Positions 1-6,158 of a stretch of DNA of 8,366 bases are shown piece by piece. The notes below the pieces were generated by a model. It did not search any database. It was not told where the DNA came from and saw nothing but the letters and a program-made list of their open reading frames with translations. The stretch is from contig CAKVDZ010000019.1 in NCBI GenBank assembly GCA_934728585.1, positions 1 to 8,366 of the forward strand, in the 5' to 3' direction. The position numbers and the translations under genes were made by a program. Each line of letters opens with the position of its first letter. Within the stretch, counting starts at the first letter, position 1. Source of the DNA: an uncultured Candidatus Melainabacteria bacterium (lineage in GTDB: Bacteria; Cyanobacteriota; Vampirovibrionia; Gastranaerophilales; Gastranaerophilaceae).

Positions 1-63
1 AGACTCATTGGTACGTCATTACTGGCGTTCCAAAATGTGTTAAGATATTCGTGAGATATTTTT

Positions 64-131
64 TATGTCACCCTGAATTTATTCAGGGACTTTCATTGGT
101 GAGATTCCGAAACAAGTTCGGAATAACATAT
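64..131. repeat. double-hairpin intergenic repeat (REP/MITE-like)
   Basis: Two perfect hairpins sit 15 bp apart. The first (71-88) has 8-bp arms CCCTGAAT/ATTCAGGG around a TT loop. The second (104-124) has 8-bp arms ATTCCGAA/TTCGGAAT around ACAAG. The pair is bounded by near-inverted ends, TATGTCA at 65-70 and TAACATA at 124-130. Paired hairpins of this type, starting GTCACCCTGAA and ending in TTCGGAATGACA-like sequence, recur between genes in several unrelated bacterial genomes. I recognise the style but cannot search for copies here. It lies outside any gene. A weaker imperfect inverted repeat, TTGGTACG (8-15) with CGTTCCAA (26-33), lies just upstream. Confidence 0.65.
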
Positions 132-183
132 TTTTTCTATACTACATTAAAGTATTTTTTCAAAAATTTATTGCCTATTCAGG

Positions 184-245
184 TATAATGAGGAATTGAC
201 ACACTTGATATCTATATATATCTGTAGGATAATTATAAAAAAGGA
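184..245 (+). promoter_or_regulatory. candidate promoter and RBS of the WG-repeat gene
   Basis: A perfect TATAAT lies at 184-189 but no good -35 sits 16-18 bp upstream. A perfect TTGACA lies at 196-201, followed after 17 bp by only a poor -10 (TATCTG, 219-224) and after 13-15 bp by TATATA/TATATC. The sequence does not decide which hexamer is used. The RBS is clear: AAGGA at 241-245, six bases before the ATG at 252. Confidence 0.35.
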
Positions 246-251
246 TTTTTT

Positions 252-1280
252 ATGAGTAAGAATAAATTAATAGCAATCATTTTTGGGGGATTAGTATTAC
301 TAATTAGTGTTTTTATAATTTATTTTAGCAACAACACTTTAATTAACGTTTGCAAGGATAATAAATGGGGCTACATAAACCTAAAAAATAAGTTAATTAT
401 TCCATTTGAATATGATTATTCTACTACATTTGAAAACGGCTTGGCAATTGTTTGTAAAAATTCTAAATGCGGTGTAATTAACAATAAAAACAAAACTGTA
501 ATTCCTTTTAATTACGACATGATTTTTTATTTTTCAAATGGGCTTGCTTTTGCAACAAAAGACATAAATTCAGGCTACATAAATAAATCAGGGAAAGAAG
601 TTATTCCATTTTCAAATTTAGCAGGAAAATCATTTTCTGATAATCTTGCAGGTGTAATAAGCAACGGCAAATGGGGATTTATCGACAAAAAAGGTAAAGT
701 TGTCATTGACTACAAATATGATGACATCAAAGATTTTCACAAAGGCTTAGCGCCAGTTAGCATAGCACCTAACAAATGGGGAGTTATTAACAAAAAAGAA
801 AAAATTAAAATCCCTTTTGAATACGAAAGTATAAATGAATTTGAAAACGGTCAATTTTCAGCATGTAAAAAAATTAAAACTTCTGGCGGTGGTGAATGCG
901 GTATTATGAACAAAAAAGGCAAAGTTATTATACCTTTTGAATATTACTGGATAGAGCCACTTCATGATAATTTTTATATAGCTCAAAAAAATCCAACTAG
1001 CTGGGTTTACTTAGATAAATACGGCAAACAAGTTTTTGATAAAGAATATTTTGTTGCCGATAATTTTGAAAATGGACTTGCTATGATATGCATCAGTGCA
1101 GACAAGTGTGGATTTATAAACACAAAAGGTGAAACAGTAATTGAAGCAAAATACCAAGCACTAAGCAGATTTCACAATGGTGTTGCAGCCGTAATGCTAA
1201 ACAACAAATGGGGATTTATTAATAAAAAAGGTAAAGTTATTATACCATTTGAATACGATTGGACAGGTTTAGTTTACTAA
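252..1280 (+). CDS. membrane-anchored WG-repeat protein
   Basis: The 342-residue product begins with a positively charged N-terminus and one hydrophobic segment (about residues 6-26), a signal anchor that would leave the rest outside the cytoplasm. The remainder is a tandem array of nine WG_beta_rep-type units (pattern KWGFINKKGKVVIPFEYD...F.NGLA). Their Trp-Gly positions are at residues 39, 73, 107, 141, 176, 216, 251, 286 and 320, a period of 34-35 with one 40-residue unit. The ninth unit is cut short just after EYDW. WG repeats form beta-rich scaffolds of unknown ligand, so no enzymatic role is claimed. Trp is replaced by Cys in units 2, 6 and 8, and each of those has another Cys 5-11 residues earlier. 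The start at 252 is backed by AAGGA six bases upstream. The gene has no terminator of its own because its stop overlaps the stop of the convergent kinase. Confidence 0.9.
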   Translation: MSKNKLIAIIFGGLVLLISVFIIYFSNNTLINVCKDNKWGYINLKNKLIIPFEYDYSTTFENGLAIVCKNSKCGVINNKNKTVIPFNYDMIFYFSNGLAFATKDINSGYINKSGKEVIPFSNLAGKSFSDNLAGVISNGKWGFIDKKGKVVIDYKYDDIKDFHKGLAPVSIAPNKWGVINKKEKIKIPFEYESINEFENGQFSACKKIKTSGGGECGIMNKKGKVIIPFEYYWIEPLHDNFYIAQKNPTSWVYLDKYGKQVFDKEYFVADNFENGLAMICISADKCGFINTKGETVIEAKYQALSRFHNGVAAVMLNNKWGFINKKGKVIIPFEYDWTGLVY

Positions 1281-2596
1281 GCTTGTTCATTGTTTTGCTT
1301 TGTTTTCGGAATAGAAAAACCAAATGTGCAAATTCCGTCTTCGTTACTTGTTGCATAAATGTTACCATTATGCGCAGAAATAATTTCTTTAGACAAATAC
1401 AAACCCAAACCATTTCTTGTTTTTTGGAATTTTGCACTTTCTGATTTCTTAAATTTTACGAAGATATTATCTAATAACTCTTGTTTTATCGGATAAGCCT
1501 TGTTTTGAACTGTACATTCAAAGTTATCTTCATCTTCAAATATAGTAACGTTAATATCTGTATCATTGAATGCATAAGAAATTGCGTTCGAAATCAAATT
1601 TACAATAACACGTTTTATTTGAGATTTATCTGCATAAATTATTTCATTTTGGACATTGTTTATCAAATTCAATTTTTGCCTTTTTTCTTCAGCCAAAGTA
1701 GAAAGTTCTTTAACCGTAGTTTTTGCAACATTAACAACATTAAAATCTTCGCACTTAACTTTTGTTTGACCGTTATCAATCATATACGTATCAAGAATAG
1801 TGAAAATCAAATCATACATATATTGGCAAGAATTTTTAACCTGTTCAAGCATTTCTTTTTGGTCATTATTTAAAGGTCCAAACATGTCTTTCAACAGTAA
1901 ATCAATAATTTTAATTTGAGCTATTGTTGGAGTTTTTAAATCGTGAGTAAGAGTTGCAACGAAAGTTTCTTTTCTGTTTTCAAGTTCTTTTTCGTTATCA
2001 ATATTTCTAAAAATAACTGCAATTCGGACAACATTTCCTGTTTTATCCATAATTGGAACTTTGATAACCCTATACCAAGCTTGTTGCCCATCAATAGTTT
2101 CTATCCTATTAACATTTAGCGTCTGTTTTGAAGCTAAAACATTTTCATCTTCTTTAATTAAAGCATCTGACTCACTGAACAAATCATAACTTTTTTTGCC
2201 AATAATTGATTTAACGTCTTGACCTAGTAAATTACAATAAGCTTTATTAGCTAAGAGAATTGTTCCGTCTGGATTTTTTAAGCAAATATATAATGAAGAA
2301 TTATCTAATATTACTTGCATTTGAGAATATTGTAAAAGTATTTTTTCTTCCAAATTTTTTGTTTCAAAAATACTGATTAATCTAATAATAAGATTACTCA
2401 AAATAACATAAACGGTGATGATTATAGCGTCTACAAAATGTATAGTTACATTTTCCAGCAATAATGGTGAAATTAATGCGAAAAATAAGATACTTGTGCT
2501 GATAAACAACAACGTTGTTCTAAAAACGTTATACATTTGCAAAATTGACCTTTGTTTTTTAATAATATCAAACATCTCTAAGGATATCTTATACAT
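1277..2596 (-). CDS. PAS-domain sensor histidine kinase (orphan)
   Basis: This 439-residue protein has two membrane segments (about 27-47 and 54-76). A PAS domain follows (about 90-200; LKNPDGTILLANKAYCNLLG...). The dimerisation/phosphoacceptor box FVATLTHDLKTP has its phosphorylatable His at 218. The HATPase domain shows an N box (NLISNAISYA, Asn337), an F box (NIFVKF, 377-382) and a G2 box (NGLGLYLSK, 395-403). The G1 box is atypical: where DxGxGI is usual the protein has VQNKAYPI (363-370), so Asn365 replaces the Asp and both glycines are missing. Asn-type G1 boxes occur in some working kinases, so inactivity is not implied. The first 53 residues and the short extracytoplasmic loop give no clue to the ligand; the PAS domain is cytoplasmic. 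No response regulator is adjacent. The start is uncertain. Met1 has no clear RBS, and Met8 is an alternative. Confidence 0.93.
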   Translation of the reverse strand: MYKISLEMFDIIKKQRSILQMYNVFRTTLLFISTSILFFALISPLLLENVTIHFVDAIIITVYVILSNLIIRLISIFETKNLEEKILLQYSQMQVILDNSSLYICLKNPDGTILLANKAYCNLLGQDVKSIIGKKSYDLFSESDALIKEDENVLASKQTLNVNRIETIDGQQAWYRVIKVPIMDKTGNVVRIAVIFRNIDNEKELENRKETFVATLTHDLKTPTIAQIKIIDLLLKDMFGPLNNDQKEMLEQVKNSCQYMYDLIFTILDTYMIDNGQTKVKCEDFNVVNVAKTTVKELSTLAEEKRQKLNLINNVQNEIIYADKSQIKRVIVNLISNAISYAFNDTDINVTIFEDEDNFECTVQNKAYPIKQELLDNIFVKFKKSESAKFQKTRNGLGLYLSKEIISAHNGNIYATSNEDGICTFGFSIPKTKQNNEQA

Positions 2597-2627
2597 TCTA
2601 TCATATTCTGAAAATGGACCTAAGGGG

Positions 2628-2689
2628 GATTTTGTAACAAAATTTTACAAAAATCGTGAAAAATAGATTATTTTTATTCTATATCGTGA
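2628..2689. promoter_or_regulatory. inverted and direct repeats upstream of the histidine kinase
   Basis: Between the kinase start (2596) and the hairpin at 2704 lies an inverted repeat: GATTTTGTAA (2628-2637) and TTACAAAAATC (2645-2655), equal except for one extra A, around a 7-base loop. Overlapping and beyond it is a directly repeated heptamer, ATCGTGA, at 2653-2659 and 2683-2689, 30 bp apart or about three helical turns. Either could be an operator for the kinase gene. No convincing -35/-10 pair could be fixed here, so this remains a candidate. Confidence 0.3.
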
Positions 2690-2703
2690 TTTTTTATATT
2701 AAA

Positions 2704-2744
2704 TTATAAAGCGCCCTGCGAGTAACTCGCAGGGCGCTTTATAA
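2704..2744 (-). terminator. strong hairpin terminator of the cupin/flavoprotein operon
   Basis: Perfect 19-bp arms (2704-2722 and 2726-2744) with a GCGCCCTGCGAG core surround a 3-base TAA loop. It starts 8 bp beyond the flavoprotein stop codon. On the minus strand the stem is followed by an AT-rich TTTAATAT stretch and not by a classical T tract. The position and the GC-rich stem make it the natural end of the operon transcribed from about 4181. The symmetric stem could also act on the other strand, but no plus-strand gene ends here. Confidence 0.75.
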
Positions 2745-2752
2745 AATGTTTT

Positions 2753-3298
2753 TTACATATTTTTACCCATATCGTAAGCTTTTTGAAGCAAGTTTTTGTT
2801 TGTTTTTGCATCGTTTGGAGCTTCTAAGCCAGCACCGTTAACGTATCCGCAAAGTTTTACACCGTCAAAACAAGCAATCCAACCATTTACACCATTAATA
2901 ACAGTTTGAACAACATTATCAGAAGCATCTGCAGAAGTTGTTATGACATAAATTTCGCGAAATTTATGACCTGTAGCGAATAGAGAGTTTGCTCTATCAA
3001 TTAAAGTCTTCATTTGGCCAGACATTTCGTAATAATAAACTGGAGTTGCCCATACAATAACATCTGCATTTTTCATTTTTTCAGTAATTGCATTGGCGTC
3101 ATCATCAGTCATTACACAATGACCAATATTTTGGCAAGCAAGACAACCCTTGCAGAATTTTATATTTTTATCTTTCAAACTTAAAAACTCTACATCGTGT
3201 CCGCTTTCTTTTGCCCCACGTTCTGTTTCGTGTGCAAGAATTTCAGAATTTGCGTCTGGTCGCAAACTTGTCGATATAATTAATACTTTTTTGCTCAT
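2753..3298 (-). CDS. flavodoxin-fold FMN oxidoreductase, Isf-like cysteine motif
   Basis: The 181-residue product matches the NADPH-dependent FMN reductase/flavodoxin family in length and motifs. An N-terminal beta strand and phosphate loop for FMN are seen (VLIISTSLRPDANS, residues 5-18). The flavin-contacting segment TPVYYYEMSGQMKTLIDR is at 85-102. Between them lies C49-x2-C52-x2-C55-x5-C61, followed by VMTDD. This matches the compact CX2CX2CX4-7C motif that binds a [4Fe-4S] cluster in archaeal and bacterial iron-sulfur flavoproteins, so electron transfer between flavin and cluster is plausible. Simple NAD(P)H quinone or FMN reductase activity is the alternative. There is no signal peptide, so it should be cytoplasmic. 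The RBS AAGGAA (3305-3310) sits 6 bases before the ATG. The gene starts 12 bp after the stop of the cupin gene and is clearly co-transcribed with it. Confidence 0.88.
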   Translation of the reverse strand: MSKKVLIISTSLRPDANSEILAHETERGAKESGHDVEFLSLKDKNIKFCKGCLACQNIGHCVMTDDDANAITEKMKNADVIVWATPVYYYEMSGQMKTLIDRANSLFATGHKFREIYVITTSADASDNVVQTVINGVNGWIACFDGVKLCGYVNGAGLEAPNDAKTNKNLLQKAYDMGKNM

Positions 3299-3310
3299 AA
3301 TAAATTCCTT

Positions 3311-4162
3311 TTACTTTAATTTATTGTATTCTTCATCAGTAACAGGCTCTAGCCATTCGTTTGAAGTGTCTACACCGTCAACTTCAACGGCAATATGAGA
3401 GAACCAACTGTCAGGAGCTGCACCATGCCAGTGTTTTACACCAGCTGGAATATTCACAATATCACCAACATGTAACTCTTGAGGTTCCTTGCCCCATTCT
3501 TGATAATATCCACGTCCGCCAACAACAATTAACATTTGACCTCCACCAGATTTTGCGTGGTGAATATGCCAATTATTTCTGCATTTTGGTTCAAAAGTCA
3601 CATTGTGCATTTTAACTTGATTTTCTGAAAGTGATGAAATGTAGCTTTTACCGATAAAATATTTTGCATAAGCAGTGTTTTCATTTCCAATTGGAAACAT
3701 AATTGTTTGTGCATATTGGTCTTTTTCACTTAAAGCAACTTTGTCATCTTCAGCCCAAACCTCTTTTGCAAGGTTGAAAGTTGCCCACGCTTTAGGCCAA
3801 CCCATATAAAATGCACAGTGAGTTATGATTGAAGCCATTTCTGTTTTTGTAACACCATGATTTTTTGCGTTTTGAAGATGATATTTTAAAGAATTATCCG
3901 TAATCCCTTGTGACATCAGCGATACCACCGTAATAATTGAACGAGTTTTAAGGTCAATGTCTTTGTTGTTCCAATTTTCACCGAATAAAACATCGTCGTT
4001 AAAATGCGCGAATTCAGGCGCAAAGTCACCTAGTTTATCGCGTCCTGCAGTTTGAACTATTTTTCCCATAGGTTTTGCCTCCTTTTTGTTTGTTTTTGCA
4101 AAAACAACACTATTTGTCAAAAACAATAAAATTAATAATATTGTACAAATTTTTCTATTCAT
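3311..4162 (-). CDS. carboxymuconolactone decarboxylase-like/cupin fusion, secreted form
   Basis: This 283-residue fusion has a signal peptide (hydrophobic 6-21, likely cleavage after VVFA, residue 22). A carboxymuconolactone decarboxylase-type helical domain spans about 40-136 (HLQNAKNHGVTKTEMASIITHCAFYMGWPKA). A cupin follows at about 185-262. The CMD part lacks the CxxC of AhpD, so it is not that peroxidase type. The cupin metal site reads H199-x-H201, Q209 and H244 (GDIVNIPAGVKHWHGA). Gln replaces the usual Glu, as in the manganese cupins related to hydroxynitrile lyase. The substrate is unknown; detoxification or redox handling of a small organic compound is inference. The first ATG has GAGG (4171-4174) 8 bases upstream. 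A second in-frame ATG at codon 32 has a better RBS and would give a 252-residue cytoplasmic form. It is first in the operon with the flavoprotein. Confidence 0.88.
   Translation of the reverse strand: MNRKICTILLILLFLTNSVVFAKTNKKEAKPMGKIVQTAGRDKLGDFAPEFAHFNDDVLFGENWNNKDIDLKTRSIITVVSLMSQGITDNSLKYHLQNAKNHGVTKTEMASIITHCAFYMGWPKAWATFNLAKEVWAEDDKVALSEKDQYAQTIMFPIGNENTAYAKYFIGKSYISSLSENQVKMHNVTFEPKCRNNWHIHHAKSGGGQMLIVVGGRGYYQEWGKEPQELHVGDIVNIPAGVKHWHGAAPDSWFSHIAVEVDGVDTSNEWLEPVTDEEYNKLK
4067..4084 (-). promoter_or_regulatory. internal Shine-Dalgarno and second start of the CMD/cupin gene
   Basis: Within codons 27-31 the minus strand reads AAGGAGG (4078-4084), a full anti-16S match. Eight bases later comes an in-frame ATG (4067-4069, Met32, MGKIVQTAGRDK). 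This is a stronger RBS than the GAGG before the upstream ATG. Use of this start would skip the signal peptide. Either start, or both, may be used; the hydrophobic 1-22 segment argues that the long form is real. Confidence 0.55.
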
Positions 4163-4187
4163 AGTTAAAACCTCATCTTATTTTTAT

Positions 4188-4218
4188 ATTTTATCAAATG
4201 AGAGTAACTCTCAAGCAA
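4188..4218 (-). promoter_or_regulatory. MerR-type promoter with dyad operator, 19-bp spacer
   Basis: On the minus strand, -35 TTGCTT (4213-4218) and -10 TAAAAT (4188-4193) are separated by exactly 19 bp. The spacer region holds the perfect dyad TGAGAGTTACTCTCA (4199-4213). A lengthened spacer bearing a dyad is the signature of promoters untwisted by MerR-family activators; NmlR/AdhR-type sites have the same arrangement and a similar GAGTTAACTC-like core. Transcription would begin near 4181, leaving a leader of about 19 bases that includes the GAGG at 4171-4174. A 17-bp-spaced alternative -10 (GATAAA, 4190-4195) exists but is a poorer match. No MerR gene is in the window. Confidence 0.65.
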
Positions 4219-4335
4219 GTATTTTTTAATAATCTTTAAAATTTGTTAAAACCCAACAACAAAAAGTGTATTTTTTACATTTTATCTACTATGCTTGTAG
4301 TTGGATAAAACAAAATATTTTGAAAGGAAAATAAG

Positions 4336-4779
4336 ATGAAAGTAACCCCAGTTGCTATGCAACCAGCATTTACTGCCAGAGTAAAAAACAATGATTTTAT
4401 GCAAAACTATGTTAAAAATTCAAGCAAAAACCGCTTGGATAATTTAAAAGACTCATTAACAGCATTAAAAGAGGTTTACCCACAAGACACTTTGGAAATT
4501 AATGTTAACAAAAAAGGTGGATTTGATGTTATAAACGAAAATAAAAAAACTTTAACATCATTTGGAGCTGAAAAAACCACTTTACGTACAGCAGAAGCTA
4601 CACTTGAACTTCCATTACCATTAAATTTACCAAAATTATTGAAAAGTATTGCGACAAAAGGTACTGAAGAATTCAATAAAGTGTTCAATGTAAAAAATAC
4701 AGACGCAAAAGAAGCTCAACAATCAGACAGAAAATCTACAGCACAAGAGCAAAAAACTGTTCTTGACATGCTTGCTTAA
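4336..4779 (+). CDS. hypothetical protein, 147 residues
   Basis: I do not recognise this protein. Its frame is open from an ATG preceded by AAAGGA (4323-4328, 7 bases away), and it is closed by a good terminator, so it is very probably real. There is no signal peptide or clear membrane span. The N-terminus (MQPAFTARVKNNDFMQNYV) looks like a short conserved lead. Residues 30-48 look like a charged amphipathic helix. Residues 52-66 look like a beta hairpin (TLEINVNKKGGFDVI). Residues 88-103 form a Pro/Leu-rich stretch (ATLELPLPLNLPKLL), and the last 30 residues are polar, Gln/Lys-rich and probably disordered. It is transcribed divergently from the MerR-type promoter but I see no evidence that it is coregulated. 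A 12-bp palindrome, CAAAATATTTTG (4311-4322), overlaps its leader. No convincing promoter hexamers could be assigned. Confidence 0.8.
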   Translation: MKVTPVAMQPAFTARVKNNDFMQNYVKNSSKNRLDNLKDSLTALKEVYPQDTLEINVNKKGGFDVINENKKTLTSFGAEKTTLRTAEATLELPLPLNLPKLLKSIATKGTEEFNKVFNVKNTDAKEAQQSDRKSTAQEQKTVLDMLA

Positions 4780-4814
4780 TCGTTGATATTTCTGATACTA
4801 ATAAAATTCATAAA

Positions 4815-4852
4815 AAACAGGAATGGAAATTTTTTAAATTCCATTCCTGTTT
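4815..4852. terminator. bidirectional hairpin terminator between convergent genes
   Basis: Perfect 14-bp arms (4815-4828 and 4839-4852; core CAGGAATGGAA) surround a 10-base AT loop. It lies between the stop of the hypothetical gene (4779, +) and the stop of the transporter (4868, -). The minus-strand exit reads TTTTTTATG, a good U tract. The plus-strand exit is GTTTATATATTTG, which is weaker. It probably serves both genes. Confidence 0.85.
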
Positions 4853-4867
4853 ATATATTTGTAAGAT

Positions 4868-5842
4868 TTATTCTTCTACTTCCACTTCTACAAATTCAAG
4901 CTTATCAAGAGAGATTTTATCTTTGTTTTTCTTTTCAACATATTTGCTGAAAGTTTGGCTTAAATAGATACCAAAGAAAATTACAAAGCAAGAAATCATT
5001 TGCAATATGTTTGATGTTTCGCCAAGGAAGAACCAACCAAAGAATAAGGCTGATATTGGAAGTAAAAACAAGAAAGGTGAAACCTTACTTGCAGAAAGGA
5101 TATTCATTGATGAGTTGTAAAGTGCATAAGCAACTACAGTTAAAACCCCTAAATATCCAACAATATACACGCTAGAAGATGAAGTTATAAGATGAATAGG
5201 TTCACCAGTAACAAAACACATTCCGCTAAAGAATATTGCGCCACCAAAAACAGCAATTCCAGCAAGATAGAATGGAGGATACTTATCCATTAAATATTTT
5301 GTAGTAACAACACTAACGCATGTCAAAATTTCAGCCCCAAGTTGTAGCGCGTTTCCTAAAACTGGTCGTGGAGCAAGTTCAGTAACATCTGAAGCAAGGC
5401 TTAATAAAACTGAACCCAATATTGCTATTCCTAAACCAATATATGCTAATCTTGGAAATCTTTCTTTTAAAATTATTCTTGCAAAAAATATAATCAAAAC
5501 AGGTTCCAATGAGCTCAGAACGCCAGCTTGACCTGAAGATGTATATTTTAAAGCATTCGTTTCAAAAATAAAATATAGACAAGGCTCACATAAAACCATC
5601 AAAAGGATAAATTTTAAATCGCTTTTATCTATTTTAACGTTTCTATATATCGTTAAGAAAAACGGAATGAATAAAATTGTTGAAAGACTCATTCTTAATG
5701 CCATAAGTGACAGAGTCGAATATTCATTAAGACAAATTTTTGTTGCAGTTAGTGATGTACCATAAAGGATTACTGCTATTGAAATTGAAATGTAAGCAAT
5801 TACTTTGCTTGAAAGTTTGTGTTTTACTGGTAAATCTTTCAT
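4868..5842 (-). CDS. EamA/DMT-family transporter, ten membrane segments
   Basis: The 324-residue product has ten hydrophobic spans (about 14-36, 43-66, 76-95, 105-125, 131-150, 164-184, 190-211, 225-245, 255-272, 276-296). They form two five-helix EamA halves, the normal layout of drug/metabolite-superfamily exporters. Typical half-ending motifs are ALKYTSSGQAGVLSSLEPVL (98-117) with LKERFPRLAYIGLGIAILG (125-143) in the first half. In the second they are SASKVSPFLFLLPISALFFG (250-269) with LGETSNILQMI (273-283). The substrate cannot be told from sequence; amino acids or other metabolites are usual. The cytoplasmic tail (300-324) is Lys-rich then acidic. The RBS AAGGAGG (5852-5858) is 9 bases before this ATG. 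A nearer ATG at 5845-5847 opens only a two-codon frame (ATGAAATGA) overlapping the true start. The gene is monocistronic. Confidence 0.92.
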   Translation of the reverse strand: MKDLPVKHKLSSKVIAYISISIAVILYGTSLTATKICLNEYSTLSLMALRMSLSTILFIPFFLTIYRNVKIDKSDLKFILLMVLCEPCLYFIFETNALKYTSSGQAGVLSSLEPVLIIFFARIILKERFPRLAYIGLGIAILGSVLLSLASDVTELAPRPVLGNALQLGAEILTCVSVVTTKYLMDKYPPFYLAGIAVFGGAIFFSGMCFVTGEPIHLITSSSSVYIVGYLGVLTVVAYALYNSSMNILSASKVSPFLFLLPISALFFGWFFLGETSNILQMISCFVIFFGIYLSQTFSKYVEKKNKDKISLDKLEFVEVEVEE

Positions 5843-5932
5843 TTCATAAAACCTCCTTGTAAGTTACGTGATATACCTTTTGTCTAAAATTTAAAATACA
5901 AAAATTGAATAAAATAAATTTGCACGTAAAAA

Positions 5933-6040
5933 TTAAAGACTTAAAAATAATATCATAGTCATAAAAACAATTACAATAAAAACTGTTGAAAAAACTAAAA
6001 TTTTAAAAATTTTTGTGCAAAATTGAAAAATTTCAAACAT
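5933..6040 (-). CDS. doubtful 35-residue hydrophobic small ORF
   Basis: On the minus strand an ATG at 6038-6040 opens a 35-residue frame (MFEIFQFCTKIFKILVFSTV and on to FLSL). Its residues from about 13 onward are almost entirely hydrophobic, as in single-span small membrane proteins or type I toxins. Against it, no Shine-Dalgarno precedes the ATG, and in sequence this rich in A and T, Phe/Ile/Leu codons arise by composition alone. It lies just downstream of the left direct repeat. Recorded as possible only. Confidence 0.2.
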   Translation of the reverse strand: MFEIFQFCTKIFKILVFSTVFIVIVFMTMILFLSL

Positions 6041-6042
6041 AA

Positions 6043-6091
6043 TTTTGACAATTTAATTGACTTTCAGAACTACTACCAAAACATAAAAAAT
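6043..6091 (+). repeat. left copy of a 49-bp imperfect direct repeat
   Basis: This segment aligns without gaps to 7937-7985 with 40 of 49 bases equal by hand alignment. Shared blocks include TTTTG at the left end, the 13-mer ACTTTCAGAACTA (6060-6072) and ACATAAAAAAT at the right end (6081-6091). The match stops at the left boundary. The two copies bracket the debris and the AAA/DUF4143 gene. Confidence 0.65.
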
Positions 6092-6158
6092 CATTACATC
6101 TCTTAATATAAAACTAAATATGATTTAATAAACTGAATAAGATATTATTAACTATAAG

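Noticed and set aside
1481..1873. 130-codon plus-strand open frame inside the kinase gene
   Set aside because: Antisense to the kinase dimerisation and HATPase region; Phe/Ile/Asn-rich by composition, no RBS, no family resemblance.
2415..2666. 83-codon plus-strand frame over the kinase 5' end
   Set aside because: Antisense to the two membrane segments of the kinase; no RBS and no recognisable domain.
3150..3615. Overlapping plus-strand frames opposite the flavoprotein and cupin genes
   Set aside because: Shadow frames of two well supported minus-strand genes; composition is that of reverse-complement coding sequence.
3311..4069. AhpD-type peroxidase function for the CMD domain
   Set aside because: The CxxC redox pair is absent; only single cysteines such as Cys116 are present.
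5843..5950. Riboswitch or leader RNA ahead of the transporter
   Set aside because: Only short AT-rich pairings and one distant 7-bp inverted pair are visible; no known aptamer pattern or terminator/antiterminator.
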